NCBI GenBank assembly: GCA_023421955.1 | Contig: JAEZSE010000046.1 | Span: 1 to 64,000 of the forward strand | Direction of reading: 5' to 3' | Length of the DNA: 64,000 nucleotides | Source: Bacillota bacterium | Lineage (GTDB): Bacteria > Bacillota > Clostridia > Christensenellales > UMGS416 | Shown: piece after piece, positions 34,162-43,283 of the stretch | Position numbering within the stretch: position 1 is the stretch's first letter | Layout: each line of letters begins with the position of its first letter | The notes under the pieces: generated by a model | Seen by the model: the letters and a program-made list of their open reading frames with translations, nothing else | The model's database searches: none | What the model was told of the DNA's origin: nothing | Program-made: the position numbers and the translations under genes

Positions 34162-36526
34162 CTTTTTGCTTCACACCCATCACCCGGTGCAGGAAGTAAT
34201 ACCACGACCCTACGGCATGATAGGTGTATCGGGCAAGGTCGCGGCAGAAGCCTGACAGGAACCGCAGATCTTCATCAACAGGCGTGTAGTCGGAGTAAGA
34301 GATTCGGGAGATGAGGGCTGCCACTTGTCCAAACGAACCGGAGCCAAGCCTCAGCCACCGGTCGATCCGTATTGCGTAAGCAGCAGGTGTTTCACCGGTC
34401 TTGAGCGGGTAGTTATAAAACTCCAGCAGTTTTAAGGATTCAGAGTAATAATAAGCGCAAGCTTTGCTGTGATCATTATGTTTCCGCAGCACATATCGGT
34501 TTGAGATGCGGATTCTGGCCCAGATCAATTTCGCAACAACCCACCCCAACAGCGCGGCGAACATCAGAACCGGCAGCAGCCACAGGTAGGGGGCAATATC
34601 TTCCCATGTGAGCGGATTGCCATCAGGCAGCTCATTCTGGCTTGTATCCTCTTGCTCCATCGGTGGCTTCGTCGGAATTGGAAAGGGGTCCATCCCGGTG
34701 TCAACGCCGGTATTTTCATCACCCGTGTCGTCAGCAGCAGGAGTGGCGTCAAAAGGAATCCAGCCTATTCCCTCGAAATAGAGCTCTGCCCAGGCGTGAG
34801 CGTTGTTGCCCCGCACCACATAGACGCCATCCTGGTTGGTTTTCGAGGGCATCGCATATCCCTCACAATAGCGGGAGGGGATGCCGGCAATGCGGGCCAT
34901 TACAGCCATTGCGGAAGCATAATAGGTGCAGTAGCCGGATGGAATGCTATCCTTTTCATCGGTGTTGGCGATGAACCAGGACACAAAGTCAGTATGCTCC
35001 GGTGGGGTAGTGGGCTTGAGGGAATATTTGAAGTTTGACTTCAAGAAATCCCGGATCGCGAGGGCTTTCTCGTAATCGTTTATCGGTTTGCCATCACCTG
35101 CAATTGCATCAAAACCACTTAATTCCCCGTTGCTGTAGATCAAATTGGTGACCTTGTATCCATTTGCCAGATCATTGGCCAGCACATAAACCATCTGGTC
35201 GATCCCTGTTGGTAAATCCAGATACTTCTCTCGCACCCAATCAGCTTGTTGCGCCGTATCAGTCAACCCTAAACCCAGTAAGCGGTCCATCAGAGTTTCA
35301 AAGCCCGCTGCATTGTAGTCCAGATACTCAGCGGTAACAGTATAGCCATAACCGGCGCGAAGGTCTCCGGAGCTGAACAATTCGCCCTTCTCATTATATC
35401 GGGGCAGCACGCCCATGAATTTCAGTGACTCAACTTCTGTGACGCCCCGATAAGGCGTGAAGAGCGCCGACGAGCTGTCTACCACAGGCACAAGGGTGAA
35501 CTCCTGTGTGCTCACAAACCGTTGGAATTGCTCGTTATCTCCTTCGCTCAGCTGCGGCCGTGTCAGGTCAAACACACTCTGGCGCAGCCCATTCTGATCG
35601 TCGCGGAACCGGTATTGCCCGCTTCCTGTTGAATCCTCCCAGCGCTGCCCGGTGTATTTGTTGTAAACCGCGCCCCGCAGCAGTAGGGATCCTTCCGCCT
35701 TCACATGCAACATTTCCTCATCGGAAAGCTCAACCGGGCCGCCAAGCCTTGTGCCCATCGGCATGAAGCCGAACCGGGCTATCGAATACGTGTGGCGGGG
35801 ACGGTCGAAATTGGTGTAATCAGCGATGTAGTTGTTGAAGCGTTCCAATAAGTCATACACCTGTTTGTTCTGCCACTTTGCAGCCTGCTCCGTCGTGATA
35901 GCGGCATAACAACCCAGTGTAATCGCCAGCGCCAGAGGCAGCACCACCAGGGCGATGCCGTTTGAATCCAGCTTCCGGTTGGCCTTTTTTTCGGTTTTCC
36001 GCTGAAAGGATTTGGCCCACAGGGCGATGAGGCCTGCCACAGCGAAAACACCTGGGAATAGAACCGGATCCAACCCGTGGAACCACTTGAACAGCAGGAA
36101 CCCCACCACAAACAGCATCACCATCGGGAAGTAGAAAAACTTCCTGCCAAACAGCCAGGTGTAAAGAGCGATCAGGAAAGTGGTAATGGCTGTGAGCGCC
36201 AAGCCATAGCCAAGTGGGTATTCGCCGCCGCCGCCCAGGAAGTAGAGAGCCCACCAGAAGAAATCGATGAAGACCTCGCGCTGGTCCTTGGTGAGCACCG
36301 CCCAGACCAGCAACGGCAACAACAGCACTGCCGAAGCCGTGCCAATTGCAGTAAACTTGTTTGTAGCGGCCAGCTCAATGAGCACCAATGCCACAATAGA
36401 TATGCCAACGGCAATCCAGGCCGGCAGCCAGATGCCCATGGAGATCTGCATCACATAGGCCATCGGAGCTGCCACAGCTAGCACCAGCAAAAGCCCTTTT
36501 CCTTTTTCGGTCAGAGGGTGGTTCAT
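34139..36526 (-). CDS. Membrane transglutaminase-like protein (TgpA type)
   Basis: The 795-residue protein has an N-terminal membrane bundle of five to six helices (to about residue 210), an extracytoplasmic transglutaminase-like domain with catalytic Cys in SGYCTYYASAMA and His/Asp in NAHAWAELYFEGIGWIPFDATP, a Pro/Thr linker, a single C-terminal helix, and a DUF4129-like tail. It is the third gene of a MoxR-DUF58-transglutaminase operon (4-nt overlap with DUF58), a widespread module thought to process or assemble surface proteins. Confidence 0.88.
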   Translation of the reverse strand: MNHPLTEKGKGLLLVLAVAAPMAYVMQISMGIWLPAWIAVGISIVALVLIELAATNKFTAIGTASAVLLLPLLVWAVLTKDQREVFIDFFWWALYFLGGGGEYPLGYGLALTAITTFLIALYTWLFGRKFFYFPMVMLFVVGFLLFKWFHGLDPVLFPGVFAVAGLIALWAKSFQRKTEKKANRKLDSNGIALVVLPLALAITLGCYAAITTEQAAKWQNKQVYDLLERFNNYIADYTNFDRPRHTYSIARFGFMPMGTRLGGPVELSDEEMLHVKAEGSLLLRGAVYNKYTGQRWEDSTGSGQYRFRDDQNGLRQSVFDLTRPQLSEGDNEQFQRFVSTQEFTLVPVVDSSSALFTPYRGVTEVESLKFMGVLPRYNEKGELFSSGDLRAGYGYTVTAEYLDYNAAGFETLMDRLLGLGLTDTAQQADWVREKYLDLPTGIDQMVYVLANDLANGYKVTNLIYSNGELSGFDAIAGDGKPINDYEKALAIRDFLKSNFKYSLKPTTPPEHTDFVSWFIANTDEKDSIPSGYCTYYASAMAVMARIAGIPSRYCEGYAMPSKTNQDGVYVVRGNNAHAWAELYFEGIGWIPFDATPAADDTGDENTGVDTGMDPFPIPTKPPMEQEDTSQNELPDGNPLTWEDIAPYLWLLPVLMFAALLGWVVAKLIWARIRISNRYVLRKHNDHSKACAYYYSESLKLLEFYNYPLKTGETPAAYAIRIDRWLRLGSGSFGQVAALISRISYSDYTPVDEDLRFLSGFCRDLARYTYHAVGSWYYFLHRVMGVKQKVIAQKTR

Positions 36527-37764
36527 CGCATCATACCCACCCTTTCCGCTAGATTGTCTCCTGGCGCCATGTCGATCACCACGATGCCCGCGTCGCGCAT
36601 TTCGGAGACCATGCGCCGCGCCCGACCCACTTCGACAGCCCGCTTGATGGCCATCTCCTCCTGATCAACTGGCTCCCGCACATACACCATGGTGATGCTC
36701 ATGCCGGAGCTGTTCATCATGATCAAAAGATCAAACAGTTTATCGGAGAGGGAAGAGGTGATCAAAAACAGGTTGCCGGCGTGGGTAACCAGCTTCAGGT
36801 CGTTCATCAGCACATCGCAGGCATCCCACTTCCCGTCGAAAGGCATTTCACTCAGAACTGAATAGATTGACTGGAAGTGCTCCGGCTTGCTGGCTTGCAG
36901 GTGCACTCTTTTGTCCGAATAGAAGATCAAGCTGGTGGGCATGTCGTTCTGGAGCAGGTGATGTACCACCGCGGTGGCGCTTTCCACCAATGTGTCCTCC
37001 AGGTTCAGCCGGTCCATGCGGCTCATTGGCTTTAACTTGGTGTCCAGATAGAGCAGTAGATCTGGCAGCGAGGTTTCCTCGTAATTCTTGACCATAACCT
37101 CACGCTGCCGCGCTGTCAGCTTCCAGTGGATGCGCTTCATCTGATCGCCTGGGTGGTATTTACGGATGTCCGCCAGCATTGCCACATCATCGGAGCGGCG
37201 GGGTGCCGTCTCCATGGGGCCCTCATCATTGCGGCGGCGCATGGGCAGGATGGGCAGCCGCAGGATCCTTGGGCGCACCAGCAGCGAAATGGGTTTATGG
37301 CTTAAAAACATGTTGATATCCAGACGGATGGAAATCAGGCCGAAGATGTCGCGGATCTCCGCCTTTTTTACACCCACCGGCCACCTGCCCCGGTAGCGGC
37401 AGAACATGCCTTGCGTGTGTTCGCCGTGGGTCCGAGGCGTCAATGACATCGTCACGCTGGCCTGCTCCCCAGAAAGTAATGAATCGATGCTGTCATAGGT
37501 GAGCCTGATATAGGCGATGGGGAAGAGCATATCGTTGTGCACCTGCAGCCGGTATTCCAGCGTGTCACCCTTTACACCCTCGGCAGGGGTGAGAGACTGC
37601 AGATATTTGAAGGTAAGACTCGTATAGGCAATCGAAGCAATGGACAAAACGAGCATGACGAGCATGATATAGAAGCCCATGAAAAAGAACCGCTCGCCGG
37701 AGTATAGCCCCGAGACCAGCAGTGCGGCCATGCAAATGCCAAACAGGATCTGCCGCGCTCTCAC
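36523..37764 (-). CDS. DUF58 domain protein
   Basis: This 413-residue protein has two N-terminal membrane helices and the DUF58 core with YHPGDQMKRIHWKLTARQREVMVKNYE, followed by a VWA-like beta/alpha part. DUF58 proteins are partners of MoxR ATPases. It overlaps both neighbours by 4 nt (ATGA arrangement), so all three are translationally coupled. Confidence 0.88.
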   Translation of the reverse strand: MRARQILFGICMAALLVSGLYSGERFFFMGFYIMLVMLVLSIASIAYTSLTFKYLQSLTPAEGVKGDTLEYRLQVHNDMLFPIAYIRLTYDSIDSLLSGEQASVTMSLTPRTHGEHTQGMFCRYRGRWPVGVKKAEIRDIFGLISIRLDINMFLSHKPISLLVRPRILRLPILPMRRRNDEGPMETAPRRSDDVAMLADIRKYHPGDQMKRIHWKLTARQREVMVKNYEETSLPDLLLYLDTKLKPMSRMDRLNLEDTLVESATAVVHHLLQNDMPTSLIFYSDKRVHLQASKPEHFQSIYSVLSEMPFDGKWDACDVLMNDLKLVTHAGNLFLITSSLSDKLFDLLIMMNSSGMSITMVYVREPVDQEEMAIKRAVEVGRARRMVSEMRDAGIVVIDMAPGDNLAERVGMMR

Positions 37765-38714
37765 GCTGACACCACCGGCACGTCAATTGTGTTCAGGATG
37801 GACTTGATCACGCGGTCAGCCGTCATGCCGGTGAGCCGCGCCTCGGGCCGCACGATCAGCCGGTGGGCCAGCACCGGTCCGGCAAGCTTCTGCACATCGT
37901 CGGGCATCACGAATTTCCTGCCCTGCAGCGCGGCCAAAGCCTGAGCTGCCTTCATCAGATAGATCGAACCCCTGGGGCTTGCGCCCAGTGAGAGGTGCTC
38001 ACTCTTTCGCGTCTGGGCTACGAGCCGCACAATGTATTCCCGCACGGCCGGCGCGCACTGTATGCCCAACACGTCCTTCTGCAAAGCCGCAATGTCCTCC
38101 GGGCCGCACACAGGGTCCAGCCGGTCTCGGGGGTCGCCGGTCACAAACCTGCCAAGAATCTCCGCCTCATCCTTCAAGGAAGGATATCCCATTGCCACGC
38201 GGATCAGGAAACGGTCCAGCTGTGCTTCCGGCAGCGGATAGGTGCCCACATACTCAATGGGGTTCTGTGTTGCCAGCACCAGGAAAGGCCGGGGAAGGGG
38301 GTAGGTGACGCCATCCACTGTGACGCGTTTTTCCTCCATCGCCTCCAGCAGGCTGGACTGTGTTTTCGGCGATGTGCGGTTGATTTCATCGGCCAGGATG
38401 ATGTTGCTCATCACCGCGCCCTGGCGGTATTCAAACTCACCTGTCTTCATATTGAGCATGGAAAAGCCAGTGATGTCGCTGGGGAGCACATCGGGTGTGA
38501 ACTGAACCCTGTGGAACCCGAGGCCAACCGAGCGGGCCAGCGCCGAGATGAGCGACGTCTTGCCCACACCGGGCACGTCCTCAATGAGCACATGGCCTTC
38601 GCACAACAAGGCTACCAGGATCAGCTCAATCACATCATCCTTGCCCACAATGATCTTTCGGATGTTTTCACGCACGTCGTTAAACAGTTCTTTGATTGCA
38701 GCCAATCCAATCAC
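37761..38714 (-). CDS. MoxR-family AAA+ ATPase
   Basis: This 317-residue ATPase has Walker A EDVPGVGKTSLI, Walker B IILADEINRTSPKTQ and sensor region LATQNPIEYVGTYPLPEAQLDRFL. MoxR ATPases act as chaperones that remodel VWA/DUF58 partners. It heads the operon. The start is GTG 38714 (RBS AAAAGGGG very close) or TTG 38705 (better spacing); the choice changes only three residues. Confidence 0.9.
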   Translation of the reverse strand: MIGLAAIKELFNDVRENIRKIIVGKDDVIELILVALLCEGHVLIEDVPGVGKTSLISALARSVGLGFHRVQFTPDVLPSDITGFSMLNMKTGEFEYRQGAVMSNIILADEINRTSPKTQSSLLEAMEEKRVTVDGVTYPLPRPFLVLATQNPIEYVGTYPLPEAQLDRFLIRVAMGYPSLKDEAEILGRFVTGDPRDRLDPVCGPEDIAALQKDVLGIQCAPAVREYIVRLVAQTRKSEHLSLGASPRGSIYLMKAAQALAALQGRKFVMPDDVQKLAGPVLAHRLIVRPEARLTGMTADRVIKSILNTIDVPVVSA

Positions 38715-38890
38715 GCCCCTTTTGTTTGCATGTTTTTAGTATAATTTAGTAATCTTGATTTTACAATATCATCAATTTCATCTGTCTCTTTGACTTTTAT
38801 AGTTTCTGAATGCCGCCTCGGCACAGAAGCGGGGGCTGCCCTTGCATAAATCATTGCTTCAAGGTAAGCTATGCATGGAGGGTTTTTCCA

Positions 38891-39697
38891 ATGGATTTGT
38901 TCGCCGTGCAGCAGCTGCAATCCCTGCTCAACACAGAGTTTCTGGGCAGAAACGCCACCCTGCTGGCATCTGTGGACTCTACCAACAGCGAAGCCCGCCG
39001 GGGGCTTACCGATGGGTTGCCCCATGGCGCAGTCTTCATCGCCGGTGAGCAAACAGGGGGCCGCGGCCGGCGGGGCAGGCAGTGGGTGTCGGAGCCCGGC
39101 TGCGGGCTTTGGATGACGGTGGTGCTCGAGCCCTTCATGTCGGCAGAGGAGATGCAGAAGCTCACGCTGCTGATTGGCCTGGCCGTGTGCCGGGCGGTGG
39201 AGGCATGCGTGGGCGATGCCTGTCTTGCAATCAAGTGGCCAAACGATGTGCTGGCCGGCGGAAAAAAGCTCTGCGGCATCCTGTGCGAGTCAGCGCTGGA
39301 TCAAAGCGGGAAGCGCATGGTGATCGCCGGCATCGGTGTGAACACGAGAACACCTGCTGCGGGATATTGCGATGCCGCCTGGATCGCAACCTCTATTGAG
39401 GCAGCCACAGGCCACGCCGTGGGCAGACTGGCGCTGGCAGCGGATATTTTGGCAAATATGGAAACGCTGTTGAACTGCTGGCAGACCGAGGGGTTTGCTG
39501 GTGTGGCGGAGGGTTACCGCCGGTATATGCTGCCTGAGGGCACACCAGTGGTCGTCGTCGATGGCCAGAGGCAGGAATTAGCTGTCATTGAGGGTTTGGA
39601 TGATGACGGCGCGTTGCTGGTCCGGTTGGACTCCGGCGGGCTCCACCGCATCATTTCCGGGGAAATCAGCGTGAGAGGCGTGAATGGCTATGCATAA
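38891..39697 (+). CDS. birA: Biotin--protein ligase, monofunctional (no DNA-binding domain)
   Basis: The 268-residue enzyme has the biotin-loop GEQTGGRGRRGRQW, catalytic KWPNDVL and a C-terminal SH3-like domain (PEGTPVVVVDGQRQELAVIEGL). It biotinylates carboxylase subunits. It lacks the N-terminal winged helix of bifunctional BirA, so it should not act as a repressor. TGGAGGG precedes ATG 38891. It overlaps the following peptidase gene by 14 nt. Confidence 0.9.
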   Translation: MDLFAVQQLQSLLNTEFLGRNATLLASVDSTNSEARRGLTDGLPHGAVFIAGEQTGGRGRRGRQWVSEPGCGLWMTVVLEPFMSAEEMQKLTLLIGLAVCRAVEACVGDACLAIKWPNDVLAGGKKLCGILCESALDQSGKRMVIAGIGVNTRTPAAGYCDAAWIATSIEAATGHAVGRLALAADILANMETLLNCWQTEGFAGVAEGYRRYMLPEGTPVVVVDGQRQELAVIEGLDDDGALLVRLDSGGLHRIISGEISVRGVNGYA

Positions 39698-40604
39698 AGG
39701 GAATATTGCAGACATCAAGGGCGTGCTGGCTGGCCATGCGACAGATGTGAAGGGCAAAACCGGCTGCACCGTCGTGATCTTCCCCGATGGTGCGGTGGCC
39801 GGTGTGGATGTGCGAGGCGCAGCGCCGGGCACACGGGAAACAGACCTGCTGCGCCCCGGCAACATGGTCAAGCACGCCCATGCGATCCTGCTGACCGGTG
39901 GCTCGGCCTTCGGCCTGGATGCAGCCTCCGGTGTGATGCGCTGGCTGGAGGAGCAGGGCATTGGCTTTGAGACAGGCATTGCCCGTGTGCCCATTGTGCC
40001 GGCGGCAGTGCTCTATGACCTTGCTGTGGGTGACGCGAAAGCCCGGCCTGACGGAGCGATGGGTTATGATGCCTGCTGCGCTGCCTCATCTGCGCCACTG
40101 GAGCAAGGGCCGGTCGGGGCAGGCATCGGTGCCACAGTCGGTAAGGCGCTGGGGTTTGAGTTGTGCTCCCCCGGCGGTGTAGGCACAGCGTCGATCAAGC
40201 TGGCTTCTGGAGCAACTGTGGCTGCAGTGATTGCTGTGAACGCTCTAGGCGATGTGGTGGATTATCGCACCAATGAAATTCTTGCCGGTATCCGGTTGCC
40301 CGGTGGCGGATTCCACAGCACGCAGGATCTGCTGGTGAGCGGCAGCATGCCAGGCCAACAACCCGGAGCCAATACCACGATCGGCGTGATCGCGACCGAT
40401 GCGGCGCTCACCAAGGAACAGGCAAACCGCCTGGCCTCCGTGGCCCATGACGGCCTGGCCTGGTCCATCCGGCCGGTGCACACCACGATGGACGGCGACA
40501 CATTGTTTGCGGCTTCCTATGGCGACGAGGAGGCAGACTTCCTCAGCCTGTGTGCCGCTGCTGTAGAGGTTGTTGCGCGGGCGGTGGGGAATGCGGTCGT
40601 GTAA
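39684..40604 (+). CDS. P1/S58-family autoprocessing aminopeptidase (DmpA-like)
   Basis: The 306-residue protein matches the P1 family: GVLAGHATDVKGKTGCTVVIFPDGA, TGGSAFGLDAASGVMRWLEEQG, and the self-cleavage/nucleophile segment GANTTIGVIATDAALTK near residue 235. Family members cleave themselves before a Ser/Thr that becomes the N-terminal nucleophile and hydrolyse N-terminal residues or D-/beta-peptides. The start may be residue 1 or the Met two codons later. Its stop codon lies inside an intergenic-type repeat. Confidence 0.88.
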   Translation: MAMHKGNIADIKGVLAGHATDVKGKTGCTVVIFPDGAVAGVDVRGAAPGTRETDLLRPGNMVKHAHAILLTGGSAFGLDAASGVMRWLEEQGIGFETGIARVPIVPAAVLYDLAVGDAKARPDGAMGYDACCAASSAPLEQGPVGAGIGATVGKALGFELCSPGGVGTASIKLASGATVAAVIAVNALGDVVDYRTNEILAGIRLPGGGFHSTQDLLVSGSMPGQQPGANTTIGVIATDAALTKEQANRLASVAHDGLAWSIRPVHTTMDGDTLFAASYGDEEADFLSLCAAAVEVVARAVGNAVV

Positions 40605-40650
40605 CTCCATCCGCCCCATTCGGGGGCACCTCTCTCAAAGAGGGAGGCAT
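40601..40650 (-). repeat. Double-hairpin intergenic repeat, copy C (inverted)
   Basis: Read on the minus strand it has CCTCCCTCTTTGAGAGAGG, CCCCGAATGGGG and an ending GGATGGAGTTAC matching copy A's end. The P1 peptidase stop codon is inside it. Confidence 0.6.
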
Positions 40651-40686
40651 GTCTGTTCCTGTAATCGGCCAAGTGAATCGTCAACT

Positions 40687-40732
40687 TGTCCCCCTCAATG
40701 AGGGGGAAATGTCGCGAAGCGACAGGGGGAGT
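40687..40732 (+). repeat. Double-hairpin intergenic repeat, copy B, supplying the acpS RBS
   Basis: CCCCCTCAATGAGGGGG and ATGTCGCGAAGCGACAGGGGGAG follow the copy A layout. The terminal AGGGGGAG acts as Shine-Dalgarno for the TTG start of acpS at 40736. Confidence 0.65.
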
Positions 40733-40735
40733 CCC

Positions 40736-41107
40736 TTGATCAAAGGCATCGGTGTTGACTCTGTTGAAATTGCCCGCATGGAGAAAAACCTCACAAACGC
40801 CCGCTTCATGGAGCGGGTGTTTACCGCCTTCGAGCGGGAGATCATCGGCGCCGACGGCCATTCCGCCGAACGGGCCTCCGGCAATTTCGCCGTCAAGGAA
40901 GCGGTGGCCAAGGCGTTGGGCTGCGGCATGGCCGGCTGCCCGCTGGACTGCGTGGAAACACTTCGTGACGGACAGGGTGCGCCGGTGATCCATGTGGATG
41001 GCAAGGCGCAGGAGCGGTTTGCCGCACTGGGCGTGCAAACGGCTTGGGTCTCGATCACCCACACCGGCGGGATTGCCACGGCCTTTGTGGTGCTGGAGGG
41101 AGATTAA
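40736..41107 (+). CDS. acpS: Holo-[acyl-carrier-protein] synthase
   Basis: This 123-residue protein has IKGIGVDSVEIARM at the start and FAVKEAVAKALG, the metal/CoA-binding motifs of AcpS. It transfers 4'-phosphopantetheine from CoA to ACP. The start is TTG 40736 with AGGGGGAG 5 nt upstream; an in-frame ATG at 40709 lies within the repeat and would add nine repeat-encoded residues. It is followed one base after its stop by nnr, as in a common Firmicute order acpS-nnr-mazEF. Confidence 0.9.
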   Translation: MIKGIGVDSVEIARMEKNLTNARFMERVFTAFEREIIGADGHSAERASGNFAVKEAVAKALGCGMAGCPLDCVETLRDGQGAPVIHVDGKAQERFAALGVQTAWVSITHTGGIATAFVVLEGD

Positions 41108-41108
41108 A

Positions 41109-42602
41109 TTGCGATATGTGGTGACGCCGGCCGAAATGGCTGCATTGGATGCCCACACGATCCATGAGATTGGCGTTCCCGGCGTGGTGCTGATGGAGCG
41201 GGCGGCGCTGGCGGTGGCAAGCGAGGTGAAGGCTCGTTGGACTGGAAAGCCGGTGCTGATTGCCTGCGGCCCCGGAAACAATGGCGGCGACGGCCTGGCG
41301 GCGGCCCGCATCCTCAAGCTGTGGGGCGTGCCGGCTTGGTGCTATGCACCCCGCACAGATTATAGAGGTGACGCCCTGACGCAGTACAACGCCGCACAAA
41401 AGGTGGGCATACCATTTATCAGGACGCTGGAGGAATTTGAAGGAGCCGCACAACAAGACTGTGTGATCGTGGATGCCCTGTTCGGCACCGGCCTGCGCGA
41501 GAACCTTACCGGCGTTTGGGTGGAGCTCATCGAGGCGATCAACCGGTTCGGAAAACCGGTGCTGGCGGTGGACATCCCCTCTGGCATAAACGGAGAGACA
41601 GGAAGGGAACAGGGCACAGCCATCCATGCAGCCTGCACCATCACGTTCCAGTATGCTAAACTGGGCCATTGCCTGTTTCCTGGCCGTGAGCACACTGGCA
41701 GTTTGGTCATCGCCGATATTGGCATTGTGGAGGAGCTGTCATTGTTTGCGCCTCGGCGCGTGCTGGGACGGCAGGACGCCGAGTTCCCGCCCCGTCATAC
41801 AAACACCCACAAAGGCAACTACGGCCATGTGATCGTGGTTGCCGGTTCCATGGGGATGCTGGGTGCCGGTGCGCTGGCGGCACGCGCGGCGGTGCGAGGC
41901 GGAGCTGGGCTCGTTTCCTGGGTGGTGCCGCAGAGCTTGGTAATTCCCGCTTCGGCCTTGGTTACCGAAGCGATGCTCTGCCCAGTGCCCGATTGCAGCG
42001 GTAGGATGTGCGCCGCATCGGAATCAGCGCTGCGGGCAGCGCTCGTTGGCAAGTCCGCGTTGGTGATCGGGCCGGGAATGTCAAGGAATCCTGACACAAC
42101 TGAACTAATCAGGAATATTCTGCATACAATTGATATACCTATGGTAGTGGATGCGGATGCCTTATTCGCTGTTTCAGGATATCCGGCACTGTTTCAGAAG
42201 GCCGAACGGGTGATGACGCCGCACCCTGGTGAAATGGCCAGGCTGCTGGACATGGCTGTGGAGGCGGTGGAAGAAGACCGGATCGGGGCCGTGAGGCGCT
42301 GCGCAGAACAGTATGGCGGCGTAGCAGTGCTCAAAGGCGCCACAACGCTCGTCGCGTCAGAAGGCGAATTGACGCTGAACCTCACCGGCAACCCCGGCAT
42401 GGCAACCGGAGGCGCCGGGGATGTGCTGGCTGGGCTGACCGGCGCGCTGCTGGCGCAAGGTTGCTCAGCTTATGAGGCTGCAAGCCGGGCTTGCTGGCTT
42501 CATGGCCGGGCTGGAGATATCGCCGCATTGGAAGTAGGGCAGGCAGGACTGGCTGCCGGTGACATCGCGGAGTGCCTTCCGAGAGCGTCGGGGGGTGAAT
42601 GA
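41109..42602 (+). CDS. nnr: Bifunctional NAD(P)H-hydrate repair enzyme (epimerase/dehydratase)
   Basis: The 497-residue protein joins an N-terminal YjeF_N epimerase domain (ACGPGNNGGDGLAAARIL) to a C-terminal ribokinase-like ADP-dependent dehydratase (HTNTHKGNYGHVIVVAGS and GNPGMATGGAGDVLAG). It repairs hydrated NADH and NADPH. The start is TTG 41109 after GGAGGGA at 7 nt. It overlaps or abuts the MazE-like gene. Confidence 0.9.
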   Translation: MRYVVTPAEMAALDAHTIHEIGVPGVVLMERAALAVASEVKARWTGKPVLIACGPGNNGGDGLAAARILKLWGVPAWCYAPRTDYRGDALTQYNAAQKVGIPFIRTLEEFEGAAQQDCVIVDALFGTGLRENLTGVWVELIEAINRFGKPVLAVDIPSGINGETGREQGTAIHAACTITFQYAKLGHCLFPGREHTGSLVIADIGIVEELSLFAPRRVLGRQDAEFPPRHTNTHKGNYGHVIVVAGSMGMLGAGALAARAAVRGGAGLVSWVVPQSLVIPASALVTEAMLCPVPDCSGRMCAASESALRAALVGKSALVIGPGMSRNPDTTELIRNILHTIDIPMVVDADALFAVSGYPALFQKAERVMTPHPGEMARLLDMAVEAVEEDRIGAVRRCAEQYGGVAVLKGATTLVASEGELTLNLTGNPGMATGGAGDVLAGLTGALLAQGCSAYEAASRACWLHGRAGDIAALEVGQAGLAAGDIAECLPRASGGE

Positions 42603-42634
42603 CTGACGAATTGGATCGGACTGGGGGAGTTTCC

Positions 42635-42916
42635 ATGCCCGAAAGCAGCAAGAAGGTGCTTGTGAGTCTGCCGGATGCGCTGCTCCGGCAGATGGACAAA
42701 CTGATGAGTGAGGAGCACACCACACGCAGCCAGATCATCAGGGATGCCATGCAACTTTACATACGCGAGAAGCATAGAATGGAAATCAGGGAGCACATGA
42801 GGCGCGGCTATGAAGAAATGGCCCGCATCAATGAGGAATGGGCCGAAGCAGGCTTGTTGCCCGACATCAAAACCCTGGAGCTCTATGAAACGCTGCTTGC
42901 GGAGTGTGAGGAATGA
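42635..42916 (+). CDS. MazE/EndoAI-type ribbon-helix-helix antitoxin
   Basis: The 93-residue protein has an RHH DNA-binding motif (KKVLVSLPDALLRQMDKLMSEEHTTRSQIIRDAMQLYI) and a toxin-binding C-terminus with MRRGYEEMARINEEWAE, as in Bacillus EndoAI. It neutralises the MazF partner and represses the operon. ATG 42635 has GGGGGA 6 nt upstream; an ATG at 42599 overlapping the nnr stop would add 12 residues and is also possible. The toxin gene begins at the base after the stop. Confidence 0.88.
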   Translation: MPESSKKVLVSLPDALLRQMDKLMSEEHTTRSQIIRDAMQLYIREKHRMEIREHMRRGYEEMARINEEWAEAGLLPDIKTLELYETLLAECEE

Positions 42917-43264
42917 ATGGTGAGACGCGGCGAGATTTACTACGCTGACCTGAGCCCCGTGGTTGGCTCCGAGCAGGGGGGCTTGCGGCCGGTTTTGATC
43001 ATACAAAACGACATCGGCAACCGCTACAGCCCCACTGTGATTGTGGCCGCCATCACGTCGAAGATCGACAAGGCCCGCCTGCCCACCCATATCGAGATCC
43101 CAGCAGAGGAATTCGGCTTAACGAAAGATTCCGTCGTGCTGGCTGAACAAGTGCGCACCATCGATAAGCGGAGGCTGCGCGAACGGGTGGGTGTGCTCAA
43201 TACAGAAATCATGAACAGTGTTGATGAAGCCCTGCAGATCAGCATGGGAGTCACAGACTTGTAA
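42917..43264 (+). CDS. ndoA: MazF/EndoA mRNA interferase toxin
   Basis: This 115-residue toxin begins VRRGEIYYADLSPVVGSEQGGLRPVLIIQND and contains VVAAITSKIDKARLPTHIEI, matching Firmicute EndoA, an endoribonuclease cutting single-stranded RNA at short motifs (UACAU in Bacillus). It is translationally linked to its antitoxin. Location after acpS-nnr mirrors the B. subtilis acpS/alr/ndoAI-ndoA area, so this is a core-genome rather than a mobile toxin. Confidence 0.92.
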   Translation: MVRRGEIYYADLSPVVGSEQGGLRPVLIIQNDIGNRYSPTVIVAAITSKIDKARLPTHIEIPAEEFGLTKDSVVLAEQVRTIDKRRLRERVGVLNTEIMNSVDEALQISMGVTDL

Positions 43265-43283
43265 GTATGTCCGGGAGTTACGA